Below are positions 45,382 to 54,025 of a stretch of DNA of 64,000 nucleotides, one piece after another (the first letter of the stretch is position 1; the number at the start of each line of letters is the position of its first letter). Both the position numbers and the translations under genes were made by a program. The notes beneath the pieces were generated by a model, which saw only the letters and a list, made by a program, of their open reading frames with translations, did no database searches and was not told where the DNA came from. The stretch comes from Bacillaceae bacterium IKA-2. GTDB taxonomy: Bacteria; Bacillota; Bacilli; Bacillales; Anaerobacillaceae. The DNA is taken from contig CP134492.1 in NCBI GenBank assembly GCA_031761875.1, positions 3,038,001 to 3,102,000 on the forward strand, given 5' to 3'.

Positions 45382-46092
45382 ATGGTTGAAACGGCTGTCA
45401 AAATTACACCTTTTTTTAAGCAGTTATCAAAAAAAAGTCAAGATATATTGTTGCAAAACGGTGTGGAGACAACAGTACGAGAAGGTACAATTTTATTTTA
45501 CGAGGGTGATAACGCAAAAAGTATTTACTTAATTCGTTCAGGGAAAGTACGTCTAAGTAAAATGACCATTGACCACAAAAAGTTTTTTCTGCATTTAAAA
45601 AAAGATCATGACATTATTGGAGAATTTAGTTTATTTAACGATATGTCAGTAAGCATGACGGCTGAAGTTGTTGAAAATTCAACCCTTATAAAATTTAATC
45701 AGGATCATTTAGAGGCTTTATTTCTACAATATGGAGAAATTGCAGTGGCTTTTATAAAGTTATTTGCCCGAAATACCCAATCAACTCAAGCGAAATTTTC
45801 TGACCTCCTTCTTTATGGAAAAGTGGGGGCGCTTTATTCGATATTAATTCGCTTTAGTAATTCATATGGTATCAAGTATGACAATGATATTTTAATTAAC
45901 GTAAAGCTTACAAATCAAGATATTGCTAATTATATTGGCACAACAAGAGAAACTGCCAATCGAATGCTTCAAGATTTAAAACGCGCGAAAATCATCGCCT
46001 TTATAGATGGTAACATCTTAATAAAAAATATTGATTATTTAAAAAATCATCTTGGGTGTGGAAAATGCCCCATTGAAATATGTACAATGTAA
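45382..46092 (+). CDS. fnr: Crp/Fnr family regulator with C-terminal Fe-S cysteines, copy 1
   Basis: A 236-aa oxygen-sensing regulator of the Bacillus Fnr type. It has the cyclic-nucleotide-like fold (about 10-135; TILFYEGDNAKSIYLIRSGKVRLSKM), a dimer helix, and an HTH domain (TNQDIANYIGTTRETANRMLQDL). C226, C229 and C234 at the end (CGKCPIEIC) match the three C-terminal cysteines that, with an aspartate, hold the [4Fe-4S] cluster in B. subtilis Fnr. The ATG at 45382 follows AGGGGGGAT; the ATG at 45358 lacks a site. Its paralogue at 55582-56292 lies with narK. Which of them binds the boxes at 20.5 kb is open. Confidence 0.92.
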   Translation: MVETAVKITPFFKQLSKKSQDILLQNGVETTVREGTILFYEGDNAKSIYLIRSGKVRLSKMTIDHKKFFLHLKKDHDIIGEFSLFNDMSVSMTAEVVENSTLIKFNQDHLEALFLQYGEIAVAFIKLFARNTQSTQAKFSDLLLYGKVGALYSILIRFSNSYGIKYDNDILINVKLTNQDIANYIGTTRETANRMLQDLKRAKIIAFIDGNILIKNIDYLKNHLGCGKCPIEICTM

Positions 46093-46186
46093 GTATCCCT
46101 ACTCATTACTATCAATTATACCATTTTTCCCAACAACATTTATATCTTGTATTATAAAAATTAACGTTATAAACCTACAATCACAG

Positions 46187-46273
46187 AGTGAATTTCATTA
46201 TGACAAATACTGTGCCACTAAGAAATTAGCAACAGGTTTTTAGTGGTGCTAGATCCCAATCCTGAACTTCACT
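46187..46273. repeat. Possible divergent member of the nested-palindrome family
   Basis: AGTGAATTTCATTATG at the left, GTGCCACTAA and TTAGTGGTGC inside, and GAACTTCACT at the right give the same nested plan as the units at 28549 and 39629. Sequence identity is low outside the arms. Confidence 0.45.
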
Positions 46274-46302
46274 CACTTGTACAAAAAACTTTTATTTTCT
46301 GC

Positions 46303-46308
46303 TACAAT
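46303..46308 (+). promoter_or_regulatory. Probable extended -10 promoter of the LCP gene
   Basis: TGCTACAAT is an extended -10 (TGn-TACAAT) with a TTGTAC 20 bp upstream as a poor -35. The leader to the TTG start would be about 25 nt. Confidence 0.5.
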
Positions 46309-46340
46309 CAGTTTTGGATGCTTAAAGGGGTGGATTAAGG

Positions 46341-47324
46341 TTGGCCAATAAAGTAAATAAATCGAAAATAAATCGAAAAGTTATCTTATTAACATTCTTA
46401 ATCTTTATTTTACTTACTGTATCAGCAGTTGCATATACTGCTCACCAGTATGAACAAGCGAGACAGGAATCTATCAGGTTAATTATCGGCAATAGTGGTC
46501 CCAAAGAAGTTGAAGATATTGAATTTCACCCTGAGGAAGAAATAACTGAATTTATTCACGTTTTGTTGGTCGGCCTTGATAATGAAGATGGCGGAGCTGC
46601 TAATACAGATTCAATGATGATCGCCCAGTACCAACCACAAGAAGGTAAAGCAAAGCTCGTTTCACTAATGAGAGATACATATGTTTCAATTCCCGGTTAT
46701 CGCAATAACAAATTAAATGCGGCCTTTTCTCTAGGTGGTCCTGAACTTCTTCGAAAAACAATTAAAGAAAATTTCGATATTGATATCCATTACTATGCTT
46801 TAATTGATTTTAATGGATTTGTTAGGGTGGTAGATATTGTAGCACCAAAAGGAATTGAAATAAATATACAACGCAGAATGTACTACTCTCAAGGTAAAGA
46901 TCATATTGATTTCCAGCCTGGACCACAATATTTAGATGGTAATCAAGCTTTAAATTACGTTCGTTTCCGTAGTGACCACGAAAATGATTTTGGGCGAGTT
47001 CGCCGTCAACAAGAAGTGTTGGGACTCATGAAAGATGACCTGCTTAGCTTTTATGGAGTTACTCGTTTACCTAAATTGTTAGGCTCAATTGATCCTTACA
47101 TCCAAACAAACTTGACGAATAAGGAATTAATAGCATATGGTCGAAATTTTTTCGCCAAACCTATTGATGGTCTTGAAACATTAACAATTCCAATTGAAGG
47201 CGGATTTGTCGACTCCCTATACAGTCATGCAGGCGCTGTACTAGAATTAGATATGGAAAAAAATAATCAAGCACTTCATCATTTTTTAGAGTTAGCTGAA
47301 ATTGAAGAGGAACAACTTCCATAA
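46341..47324 (+). CDS. LytR-CpsA-Psr (LCP) family cell-wall glycopolymer transferase
   Basis: A 327-aa type II membrane protein: basic head, one helix (VILLTFLIFILLTVSAVAY), then the extracytoplasmic LCP domain. Motifs are HVLLVGLDNEDGGAANTDSM, LVSLMRDTYVSIPGY (arginine of the pyrophosphate site), KLNAAFSLGG and HIDFQPGPQYLDGNQALNYVRFRSD. LCP enzymes link teichoic or other polymers to peptidoglycan. The start is TTG after AAAGGGGTGG. It has its own terminator. It is not part of this B. subtilis locus. Confidence 0.93.
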   Translation: MANKVNKSKINRKVILLTFLIFILLTVSAVAYTAHQYEQARQESIRLIIGNSGPKEVEDIEFHPEEEITEFIHVLLVGLDNEDGGAANTDSMMIAQYQPQEGKAKLVSLMRDTYVSIPGYRNNKLNAAFSLGGPELLRKTIKENFDIDIHYYALIDFNGFVRVVDIVAPKGIEINIQRRMYYSQGKDHIDFQPGPQYLDGNQALNYVRFRSDHENDFGRVRRQQEVLGLMKDDLLSFYGVTRLPKLLGSIDPYIQTNLTNKELIAYGRNFFAKPIDGLETLTIPIEGGFVDSLYSHAGAVLELDMEKNNQALHHFLELAEIEEEQLP

Positions 47325-47358
47325 ATAAAGAGGATGACTGTTGTCATCCTCTTTATTT
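47323..47358 (+). terminator. Terminator of the LCP gene
   Basis: AAATAAAGAGGATGAC and its complement form a 16-bp stem with a 4-nt loop at the stop codon. Confidence 0.92.
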
Positions 47359-47490
47359 ATCGTTGAAAGTTGGAAAGGAACGGCTAAAAAATAAACCAAC
47401 GAACGACTGCCCTCAAAAATCCTTTGAATTACCTTTCCACTTCACTTTCTTTTTCTACTTTTCCAATTTACCAACTTTCTACTTTCTAAG

Positions 47491-48732
47491 TTACTCACTA
47501 TATTTTTTAAATACTAGGGTTGCGTTATGCCCGCCAAAGCCCAATGAATTACTCAGTACTGCACGTACTTCTTGTTTTCTTGCTTGATTCGGAACATAGT
47601 CTAGATCACAATCTGGATCTGGAGTTTCTAGATTTATCGTTGGTGGGATGATACTGTCTACAATTGCTTTTACAGAAAAGATGGCCTCAACTGCTCCAGC
47701 TGCACCTAAAAGATGACCCGTCATTGATTTAGTTGAACTGATGGCTAATTTAGAAGCATGTTCACCAAACACTTTCTTCACTGCTAACGTTTCGTATTTA
47801 TCATTATAATAAGTACTTGTTCCGTGAGCGTTCATATAATCAATATCTTCTGGTCTAAGTCCTGCATCTTTAAGAGCTAGAAGCATTGCTCTAACTCCAC
47901 CTTCACCTTCAGGGGCTGGAGCTGTTATATGGTATGCATCACCAGTCGCGCCATAACCTGCTATTTCCGCATATATTGTTGCACCACGCTTTTTTGCGTG
48001 CTCCAAGGACTCGAGAATTAAAATAGCTCCGCCTTCTCCCATAACAAAACCGTCTCGATTTAAATCAAATGGGCGACTAGCCTTACTAGGGTCTGGATTT
48101 GTTGATAGGGCTTTTGCTGCACTAAATCCCGCTATAGCCATCGTTGTAATTGGTGCTTCACAGCCCCCAGTAACCATAACATCAGCGTCACCGCGTTCGA
48201 TAACTTTAAAGGCATCGCCAATTGAGTTTGCGCCCGATGCACAAGCAGTCACGGTACAAGAATTAATTCCTTTCGCCCCTAATGTAATCGAAACTTGTCC
48301 AGCTGCCATATCTGGAATCAGCATTGGTACAAAAAATGGACTTACACGACGCAGACCTTTTTCCTGAAAAATTTTAAATTGTTGTTCATATGTTTCCATT
48401 CCACCAATACCTGAGCCAATCCATACACCGATCCGTTCAGCATTTTCACTTGTAATTTCTAGGTTTGCATCCTTTACTGCCATGAGTGCACTTGCAACTG
48501 CATATTGGGTAAAGCGATCCATCTTTCTTGCTTCTTTTTTATCCATAAAATTCACAGGATCAAAACCCTTCAATTCAGCCGCTACTTTTGTTGGAAATGG
48601 TGATGAATCGACCCTTGTAAGCTCGCCAATACCAGATTTTCCAGCAAGGACATTATCCCAAGTTGTCGCTACGTCATTTCCTAAAGGTGTAACAGCACCT
48701 AATCCTGTAATAACAACACGATTTTGCTTCAT
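47491..48732 (-). CDS. fabF: Beta-ketoacyl-ACP synthase II
   Basis: A 413-aa thiolase-fold condensing enzyme for fatty-acid elongation. The catalytic triad is visible: cysteine in [12 protein letters not shown], histidine in [12 protein letters not shown] and histidine in [14 protein letters not shown]. The ATG follows AAAGGAGAGA. In B. subtilis fabHA precedes fabF in one operon; here no fabH is present, and the next gene upstream encodes a coat-like protein. A FapR-like operator lies about 95 bp upstream. Confidence 0.97.
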   Translation of the reverse strand: MKQNRVVITGLGAVTPLGNDVATTWDNVLAGKSGIGELTRVDSSPFPTKVAAELKGFDPVNFMDKKEARKMDRFTQYAVASALMAVKDANLEITSENAERIGVWIGSGIGGMETYEQQFKIFQEKGLRRVSPFFVPMLIPDMAAGQVSITLGAKGINSCTVTACASGANSIGDAFKVIERGDADVMVTGGCEAPITTMAIAGFSAAKALSTNPDPSKASRPFDLNRDGFVMGEGGAILILESLEHAKKRGATIYAEIAGYGATGDAYHITAPAPEGEGGVRAMLLALKDAGLRPEDIDYMNAHGTSTYYNDKYETLAVKKVFGEHASKLAISSTKSMTGHLLGAAGAVEAIFSVKAIVDSIIPPTINLETPDPDCDLDYVPNQARKQEVRAVLSNSLGFGGHNATLVFKKYSE

Positions 48733-49051
48733 TTAAAATCTCTCCTTTTTTTCGGTTATTTCTTTTTAAAAAATTTTAGATTACCATGATTATATAAGCG
48801 CCTAGACTTTTACCTTCTAGTTAATATTATGACCTGATACTAATTTTAATTCAATCTAATAGCTTTGTCTACCATCCAATCAGTGTTTCTCCAGAAAAGA
48901 GGCATAAATATAGTGATTTTGTCACTAAGTAAGTCAAAAAATAAGTTACCAATAAAATTTTCGATGATTACTGCGTCACGTCCAATCTAAAATGAAAAGG
49001 AACGACTAATCGGCAATAGTCATCCCTTTTTAGTAATTTTTTTAATTATCC
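48733..49051. other. 319-bp intergenic region upstream of fabF
   Basis: It holds the FapR-like box at 48826, a TAGTGATTTTGTCACTA palindrome at 48912-48928 and an imperfect hairpin (AAAAGGAACGACTA / TAGTCATCCCTTTT, about 48993-49028) that probably ends the coat-like gene. No gene is seen. Confidence 0.7.
48826..48845. promoter_or_regulatory. Probable FapR operator of fabF
   Basis: On the minus strand ATTAGTATCAGGTCATAATA resembles the FapR palindrome and the site at fabI. Position fits the fabF promoter. Confidence 0.65.
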
Positions 49052-49360
49052 TTATTGCCAGTATGGAAAGTGCCCAGGGTATGAGTGTGGTCGGCCATAT
49101 GGATGCGGTCCGTAAGGTCCTGAGCCATAATATGGACTAGCACCAAATGGCACTGACCCATATGGTGTTGGGCCATATGGCGATGCCCAAGGGCCAGAAA
49201 ATGCACTATACAATAATCCACCACCTGCTAAACCTGCTAAAAATGGTATCACTGGAAAATTACCAACGCCACCATGTTGATGACCAGGGTACTGATGTGG
49301 ATGGTGGGAGTGATGTCCTTGGTGTCCATAATCTCTCATCATATAGTAATTTGGATACAT
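49052..49360 (-). CDS. Histidine/glycine/tyrosine/proline-rich spore-coat-like protein
   Basis: A 102-aa low-complexity protein. The head (MRDYGHQGHHSHHPHQYPGH) is histidine-rich, a short hydrophobic stretch follows (PFLAGLAGGGLLYSAF), and the tail repeats Y-G-P/S-x-P-Y-G units (SPYGPTPYGSVPFGASPYYG). This composition is typical of Bacillaceae coat proteins. Metal binding by the histidines is likely. The ATG follows AAAGGAGG. A likely terminator hairpin is near 48993-49028. Assignment rests on composition only. Confidence 0.78.
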   Translation of the reverse strand: MYPNYYMMRDYGHQGHHSHHPHQYPGHQHGGVGNFPVIPFLAGLAGGGLLYSAFSGPWASPYGPTPYGSVPFGASPYYGSGPYGPHPYGRPHSYPGHFPYWQ

Positions 49361-49500
49361 AAAGTAAACCTCCTTTTAAACTATCTTATAATCATAAACT
49401 AATACCTATGTTCACTTTATAAGTCCATACCATCATATGTGTATATGTCCCTTTCCGAGTTTGTCCAAAGGGCTTTTTGATGAAGTCAAGCGCCTATTTT

Positions 49501-50460
49501 TCAATTGGTTTCACTTGGCATTTTTCCAGTTTCGATATAAGTTCTAATAGCCGTATCAATTTTTTTTTGTAACTCTAGGGGGACTTCTGGGCTATATGGC
49601 CCTAAGGAAATAACTCCTTCAGAGAAATCAAAGTTCATGTTACCAGTGGCCAACTGGCCATTATGAAATTTTTCTGCAATAATCTCATATAACTCATCGG
49701 CGTGCTGTATTGTACTTGTTAGTACGGTTGATTCTCCTAAATCTGAATGATCACCAACAAATCCAATCACAGATAAACCATCTTTTTTTATTTCTTCGAT
49801 AACGGCAACATGATAGCCATCTCCTGCCGGATAAAATACATCAACATCATTTTCGACCATTTTATGATAGTGTTCTAGCGCCGCTGAAACATCAATCCAA
49901 CTCGATACATATTTAACGATTACATCTACATCTTTGTTTTGAAATAGAGCCCCTTCTTTAAACCCTTTAACTTCAGGCTGCCACGGCTCTGCTGCGATTA
50001 CTCCTAAATTTTTAGTTTCTGACATTTCACTAGCTAGCATCCCAGCAAAAAAAACCATCGAATAACCTTGAAAACGAAGACTAGTAATTCGATCCCCTGA
50101 CACTTCACCATTAAAAACAACAAAGTGAATGTCGGGATAGTCATCTTTTATTTCCATAAAAATCGGCGCGTACATTTGGCCATGACCAAAAATTAAATTG
50201 GCTCCAGATAAAAGAAATTCATCAATTGTAGCGACGCTTTTTTCCTTTGTATTGATTTCTTCCTTATAAAATACATCAAAATTTAGATTAGAATGAATTT
50301 TTAATAAGCCTTCATACCCTTTACCATTCCAACCTTGATCGTCAATTTTATCTGGTAATAATAACCCCACTTTTGTTATTACTTCTGTTTCTGTTGAAGT
50401 TGAACAGCCAATAATAAAAATAAACATTAGTACCACAAAACTGATCTGAAATACCTTCAT
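49501..50460 (-). CDS. med: BMP-family lipoprotein, Med-like competence regulator
   Basis: A 319-aa lipoprotein (signal with lipobox FIIGC) of the basic membrane protein/PnrA-like substrate-binding family. It shows VGLLLPDKIDDQGWNGKGYEGL, LIFGHGQMYAPIF, SYMV-type FQGYSMVFFAGMLASEMS and DVFYPAGDGYHVAVIEEIKK. In B. subtilis Med is a positive regulator of comK, and comZ lies just after it. I see no comZ here. Its position between fabF and yjzC agrees with med. Binding of a purine nucleoside is possible from the family. Confidence 0.85.
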   Translation of the reverse strand: MKVFQISFVVLMFIFIIGCSTSTETEVITKVGLLLPDKIDDQGWNGKGYEGLLKIHSNLNFDVFYKEEINTKEKSVATIDEFLLSGANLIFGHGQMYAPIFMEIKDDYPDIHFVVFNGEVSGDRITSLRFQGYSMVFFAGMLASEMSETKNLGVIAAEPWQPEVKGFKEGALFQNKDVDVIVKYVSSWIDVSAALEHYHKMVENDVDVFYPAGDGYHVAVIEEIKKDGLSVIGFVGDHSDLGESTVLTSTIQHADELYEIIAEKFHNGQLATGNMNFDFSEGVISLGPYSPEVPLELQKKIDTAIRTYIETGKMPSETN

Positions 50461-50779
50461 AGAAATTCAGCACTCTCTCCTTTAAATGACGTTAAAGCGC
50501 TTTCTTAACTGATTTTTATTCAAATAAACCACAGTTATGCGCTAATACCCTTTTTTCACTATATTAAATATGATAAAATCAAGCAATAGTAATATTTATG
50601 TAGAAAGTTACTAAACTTCGTACTATCTATTATAAATAATTACTAAGTAAAAATAATATTTCAATAATATTACTTTTTGTGATGTTCAAAAAGTCTCGTA
50701 GAACAAGCTTTTTTCCGATTGATTCTAATTATTCTCCTTTTTGAACACTCACTTTTAAAAAAGAAAGAGGTCTAAATAA
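50461..50779. other. 319-bp divergent intergenic region between med and prfC
   Basis: AT-rich with a GTTCAAAAAG-type repeat (50684-50746) near prfC. Promoters for both divergent genes must lie here, but no clear consensus stands out. Confidence 0.6.
50684..50746. repeat. Dispersed GTTCAAAAAG-type repeat, short copy
   Basis: 63 bp with ends GTTCAAAAAGTC and CTCCTTTTTGAAC and the inner TAATTATTCTCC. It ends 33 bp before the prfC start codon, so it may be in the leader. Confidence 0.65.
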
Positions 50780-52369
50780 ATGAAAAAAAGCCATGAACAA
50801 GAGGTCCAATCGCGAAAAACTTTTGCGATCATCTCCCATCCCGATGCTGGAAAGACAACATTAACTGAAAAACTTCTCTACTTTGGTGGGGCAATTCGAG
50901 AAGCAGGAACAGTAAAAGGAAGAAAAAACTCCAAACATGCTTTAAGTGATTGGATGGAAATTGAAAAAGAGAGAGGTATTTCCGTTACTAGCTCCGTTAT
51001 GGAGTTTCAATATAAAGACTATCATATCAATATCTTAGATACTCCTGGACATCAAGACTTCAGTGAAGATACTTATCGAACGTTAACAGCTGCAGACTCG
51101 GCGACGATGCTAATTGATGTTGCCAAAGGAGTCGAGGCACAAACAAAAAAATTATTTAAAGTTTGCCGTATGCGTGGCATTCCTATTTTTACTTTTATTA
51201 ATAAGCTTGATCGCCAAGGAAAAGAACCTTTTGAATTAATGGAAGAGTTAGAGGCTGTATTAGGGATTCGCTCTTATCCAATGAATTGGCCAATTGGAAT
51301 GGGGCAGAATTTTAAAGCAGTATATGACCGAAATAAAAAGCGTCTAGAGCTTTATAATCATCAAAGTCCTAGTAAAATTGAAATTATCGATGTTACTAGC
51401 CCTCATGATTCTATCATTGATGAAACGATTAACGACGAAAGTCTAGTAAAGCAATTTCGTGAAGAAATTGAACTTTTAGATGTAGCTGGTGATCAGTATG
51501 ACCAAGAGCTTATCAATAGTGGTCAATTAACACCCTTGTTTTTTGGCAGTGCTGTCTCCAATTTTGGTGTGCAAACTTTTCTAGAGCATTTTTTAGAAAT
51601 GGCTCCTTCGCCTTCTGCTAGAATAAGTAACGAAGGAATCGTTAATCCTTTAGATACTAATTTCTCAGGTTTTGTCTTTAAAATCCAGGCGAATATGAAC
51701 CCAGCCCATCGTGATCGAATTGCTTTTTTACGAATCACTTCAGGGGTTTTTAAAAAAGGGATGAATGTCAATCACGTCCGAATTGAAAAATCTATTCGTT
51801 TAGCTCAGCCAACCCAGTTTTTAGCACAAAATCGTAATGCAGTTGAAGAAGCTTATGCGGGCGATATTATTGGTTTATTCGACCCTGGGACTTTCCGAAT
51901 TGGCGACACTCTTGTTGAAAACGGCTCATTTGAGTATGATGAGATGCCTCATTTTTCACCTGAATATTTTTGTGCGATTTCGGTGAAAGATGCCTTAAAA
52001 CATAAATCATATGAAAAAGGAATTCACCAATTAACAGAAGAAGGCGCGATTCAACTTTTTAAAACGTATCAAAAAGCTGTTGAACAGCAAGTCGTTGGTG
52101 TTGTTGGTGTTCTTCAATTTGAAGTTTTAGAACATCGGCTTAAGGCTGAATATAAGGTTGATATTCGTCTTGAGCGATTATCATTTACTCATGCTAGGTG
52201 GGTGTCTGGCGAGAAAAAGGATATCGATGCTTTTACACGTGTACAGCGTAATTTAGTAAAAGATCGGGACGATCGTCTAGTTGTTCTTTTTGACAATGAC
52301 TACCAAATGCGAACTTCCTTGGCTAAATACCCGAAAATCAAGTTTTTCGAAAACTCTTTTATGAAGTAA
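50780..52369 (+). CDS. prfC: Peptide chain release factor 3
   Basis: A 529-aa translational GTPase that recycles RF1/RF2 from the ribosome. G motifs are ISHPDAGKTTLTEKLL, RGISVTSSVMEF, LDTPGHQDF and FINKLDRQGKEP. Domains II and III follow (FVFKIQANMNPAHRDRIAFL; GVVGVLQFEVLEHRLKAEY). The ATG follows AAAGAGG at 8 nt. B. subtilis lacks a canonical RF3, so this gene is an addition to the med-yjzC region. Confidence 0.96.
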   Translation: MKKSHEQEVQSRKTFAIISHPDAGKTTLTEKLLYFGGAIREAGTVKGRKNSKHALSDWMEIEKERGISVTSSVMEFQYKDYHINILDTPGHQDFSEDTYRTLTAADSATMLIDVAKGVEAQTKKLFKVCRMRGIPIFTFINKLDRQGKEPFELMEELEAVLGIRSYPMNWPIGMGQNFKAVYDRNKKRLELYNHQSPSKIEIIDVTSPHDSIIDETINDESLVKQFREEIELLDVAGDQYDQELINSGQLTPLFFGSAVSNFGVQTFLEHFLEMAPSPSARISNEGIVNPLDTNFSGFVFKIQANMNPAHRDRIAFLRITSGVFKKGMNVNHVRIEKSIRLAQPTQFLAQNRNAVEEAYAGDIIGLFDPGTFRIGDTLVENGSFEYDEMPHFSPEYFCAISVKDALKHKSYEKGIHQLTEEGAIQLFKTYQKAVEQQVVGVVGVLQFEVLEHRLKAEYKVDIRLERLSFTHARWVSGEKKDIDAFTRVQRNLVKDRDDRLVVLFDNDYQMRTSLAKYPKIKFFENSFMK

Positions 52370-52370
52370 C

Positions 52371-52506
52371 AAGAAAAGCGCAAGGTGCCCGCCTAGCGTT
52401 GAAAAACATTGGAAGACCCATTATAATATAGTACGTCGCGGTCAGCTCGTAGACCGCAATTGCATGCCTAAAGTGTTCGAACCGATGGCGCCGGGAGCTA
52501 GACAAA
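52371..52506. repeat. Dispersed GC-rich repeat (GAAAAGCG ... GAGCTAGACA), second copy
   Basis: Shares AAGAAAAGCGCAAGGTGCC, GGTC...GACCGCAATTG, GAACCGATGGCGC and GGGAGCTAGACAA with the copy at 33134. It begins two bases after the prfC stop codon. Confidence 0.85.
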
Positions 52507-52541
52507 AAAGCTAGGATCATTAAATGATCCTAGCTTTTTTT
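52504..52541. terminator. Bidirectional terminator between prfC and the 57-aa membrane protein gene
   Basis: A perfect stem (AAAAGCTAGGATCATT and complement) with a short loop and T tracts on both sides. It contains the stop codon of the small gene. Confidence 0.92.
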
Positions 52542-52693
52542 CGATATAAAAGTTCAGCTCCAAGCCCTATTACAATAGCGAACATTACACTGATAACATC
52601 TGATAGTTGCAGAACTTGATTCAATACCATAAAACTAGCTACTGTTACAAAAATAAAAATTACTAACCCAATTATTACTTGTTTTGCTCCCAT
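52520..52693 (-). CDS. 57-aa membrane protein, function unknown
   Basis: Starts at an ATG (52693), 8 nt after AGGAG, and encodes two hydrophobic helices (VIIGLVIFIFVTVASFMVL; VISVMFAIVIGLGAELLY) with a basic tail KKARII. The last codons form part of the terminator stem. Its place resembles that of the small membrane gene near yjzC in B. subtilis, but the sequence is not clearly the same, so no symbol is given. Confidence 0.6.
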   Translation of the reverse strand: MGAKQVIIGLVIFIFVTVASFMVLNQVLQLSDVISVMFAIVIGLGAELLYRKKARII

Positions 52694-52734
52694 TTGCTTT
52701 GCTCCTACTTAGGCATCTCAAAGAAAATAATACC

Positions 52735-53655
52735 TTATTTCACATAAAATTGTTGATATTTATTTATATGATTTTTTTGTGCTTCGATTCCTGTTTTTAA
52801 ATCTGTTAAAACTTCAAATCCTAAATCATTTTTTGCTTTTTGATTACTAAGAACCAATTGTAGTCGTTCATTCTTAGGGTGAATAAATGGTTCGTTATTG
52901 ATGATGGATTTACCATGATGCCATTGGTTCTTTTTTCCTGTTGATAAATTATATTCTTCATTTTGGCAATCTTTTTTTAAGCCGGCCTCAATAAGTGTAT
53001 CAAGAATGTCATCAATATACAAAACATCTTCTGTTACAGAGTCACATTCGACACTGTCTTTTGAAGATTTAAAATGATTGATTATTAGTTGACTATAAGC
53101 CATTTCTTCTCTTTGCCAAGGTCCATAAATCGTCGGTAACCGAAAAATCACGTAAGGAACTAATCGTTCACTGCACCTTGATTTAATTAATGTTTCCAAT
53201 GCCAAATACGATAAACTAATTCCAGTTTTAGGATTTAATGGCGTCCTTTCTGTTATGCTACCTCCTCTTTCATCGTACACTTGAGTTGAAGACGTATAAA
53301 TTAACTTATTTCTTTTATCACAAGCTGAAATAATTTTTTTTGTTACTCTAAGATTATCTTCATCTATAATTCTAAGTGCACCCTCATTTTCGTCTCTTTT
53401 AGTTAAAGCAGCTAAATGATATATAGTATCGACATCCTCAAAAAGCACACTTAAATCAATCTCTTCTATTTTCTGATTTATAAACTGAAAAAGAGCATTT
53501 CTACCAATCCATAAAAGTTTTTCTTCATATAATTCCTGGAGATTTTCAACGATCATCCCATCAATTCCAACTACTTCAAAACCCTTCTCCAAAAGACGCT
53601 GCGTAAGTGAAAAACCAATAAATCCAAGAGCACCTGTAACAACTATTTTTTTCAT
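52735..53655 (-). CDS. NAD(P)-dependent epimerase/dehydratase-like protein with altered active site
   Basis: A 306-aa extended SDR. The nucleotide motif is VVTGALGFIGFSL, then DTIYHLAAL, the serine motif YTSSTQVYDE, and FRLPTIYGPWQRE. The usual YxxxK catalytic pair reads Y150-LAL-E154: the lysine is glutamate. Another lysine (K158) lies four residues on. The enzyme may thus be inactive as a dehydrogenase or have a different mechanism. The likely ligand would be a nucleotide sugar. The ATG is preceded only weakly (GGGGGAGTTTGTAGTT). Confidence 0.85.
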   Translation of the reverse strand: MKKIVVTGALGFIGFSLTQRLLEKGFEVVGIDGMIVENLQELYEEKLLWIGRNALFQFINQKIEEIDLSVLFEDVDTIYHLAALTKRDENEGALRIIDEDNLRVTKKIISACDKRNKLIYTSSTQVYDERGGSITERTPLNPKTGISLSYLALETLIKSRCSERLVPYVIFRLPTIYGPWQREEMAYSQLIINHFKSSKDSVECDSVTEDVLYIDDILDTLIEAGLKKDCQNEEYNLSTGKKNQWHHGKSIINNEPFIHPKNERLQLVLSNQKAKNDLGFEVLTDLKTGIEAQKNHINKYQQFYVK

Positions 53656-53730
53656 AACTACAAACTCCCCCGTAACTTCCTCGTTTATTATTAGTATGAA
53701 AAATCCTCCGTACTTATCTCTTATAAAACG

Positions 53731-53758
53731 AAAAAAAGTAACAGCAATTGCTGTTACC
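53731..53758 (-). terminator. Terminator of the yjzC-like gene
   Basis: GTAACAGC-AATT-GCTGTTAC stem followed by seven T on the minus strand. Confidence 0.85.
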
Positions 53759-53939
53759 TTCCAAACTTACTTTTATAGGTCCATTTACGATTATGATTAC
53801 TTGTTTCAGGAAATGTGTCACCTACACTTAATTTTACACTTTTTGGATTTTGTACCATATCTCCTGTTTCTCCTATTTCAACATATATTCCATTATTCGG
53901 TGCTTTTTGTCCATGATCAAATTGGCGATTTTGCCCCAT
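53754..53939 (-). CDS. yjzC: YjzC family protein
   Basis: A 61-aa soluble protein, beginning MGQNRQFDHGQKAPNNGIYV and continuing EIGETGDMVQNPKSVKL and FPETSNHNRKWTYK. This is the pattern of the YjzC-like family of Bacillaceae, found near med in B. subtilis. The ATG follows AGGAGTGG at 6 nt. It has its own terminator. The role is unknown; the family looks like a single small beta-rich domain. Confidence 0.82.
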   Translation of the reverse strand: MGQNRQFDHGQKAPNNGIYVEIGETGDMVQNPKSVKLSVGDTFPETSNHNRKWTYKSKFGR

Positions 53940-54025
53940 ATTAATCCACTCCTAGTATAATAATGATGTTCTCTTTTAATATGGATTTTTAAAGGGCAGA
54001 TTATTTAAGGGGACTATCTACTTTT

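Noticed and set aside
48912-48928. TAGTGATTTTGTCACTA as an Fnr box
   Set aside because: The half sites are separated by 5 instead of 6 bases and the outer bases differ from TGTGA/TCACA, so Fnr binding is doubtful.
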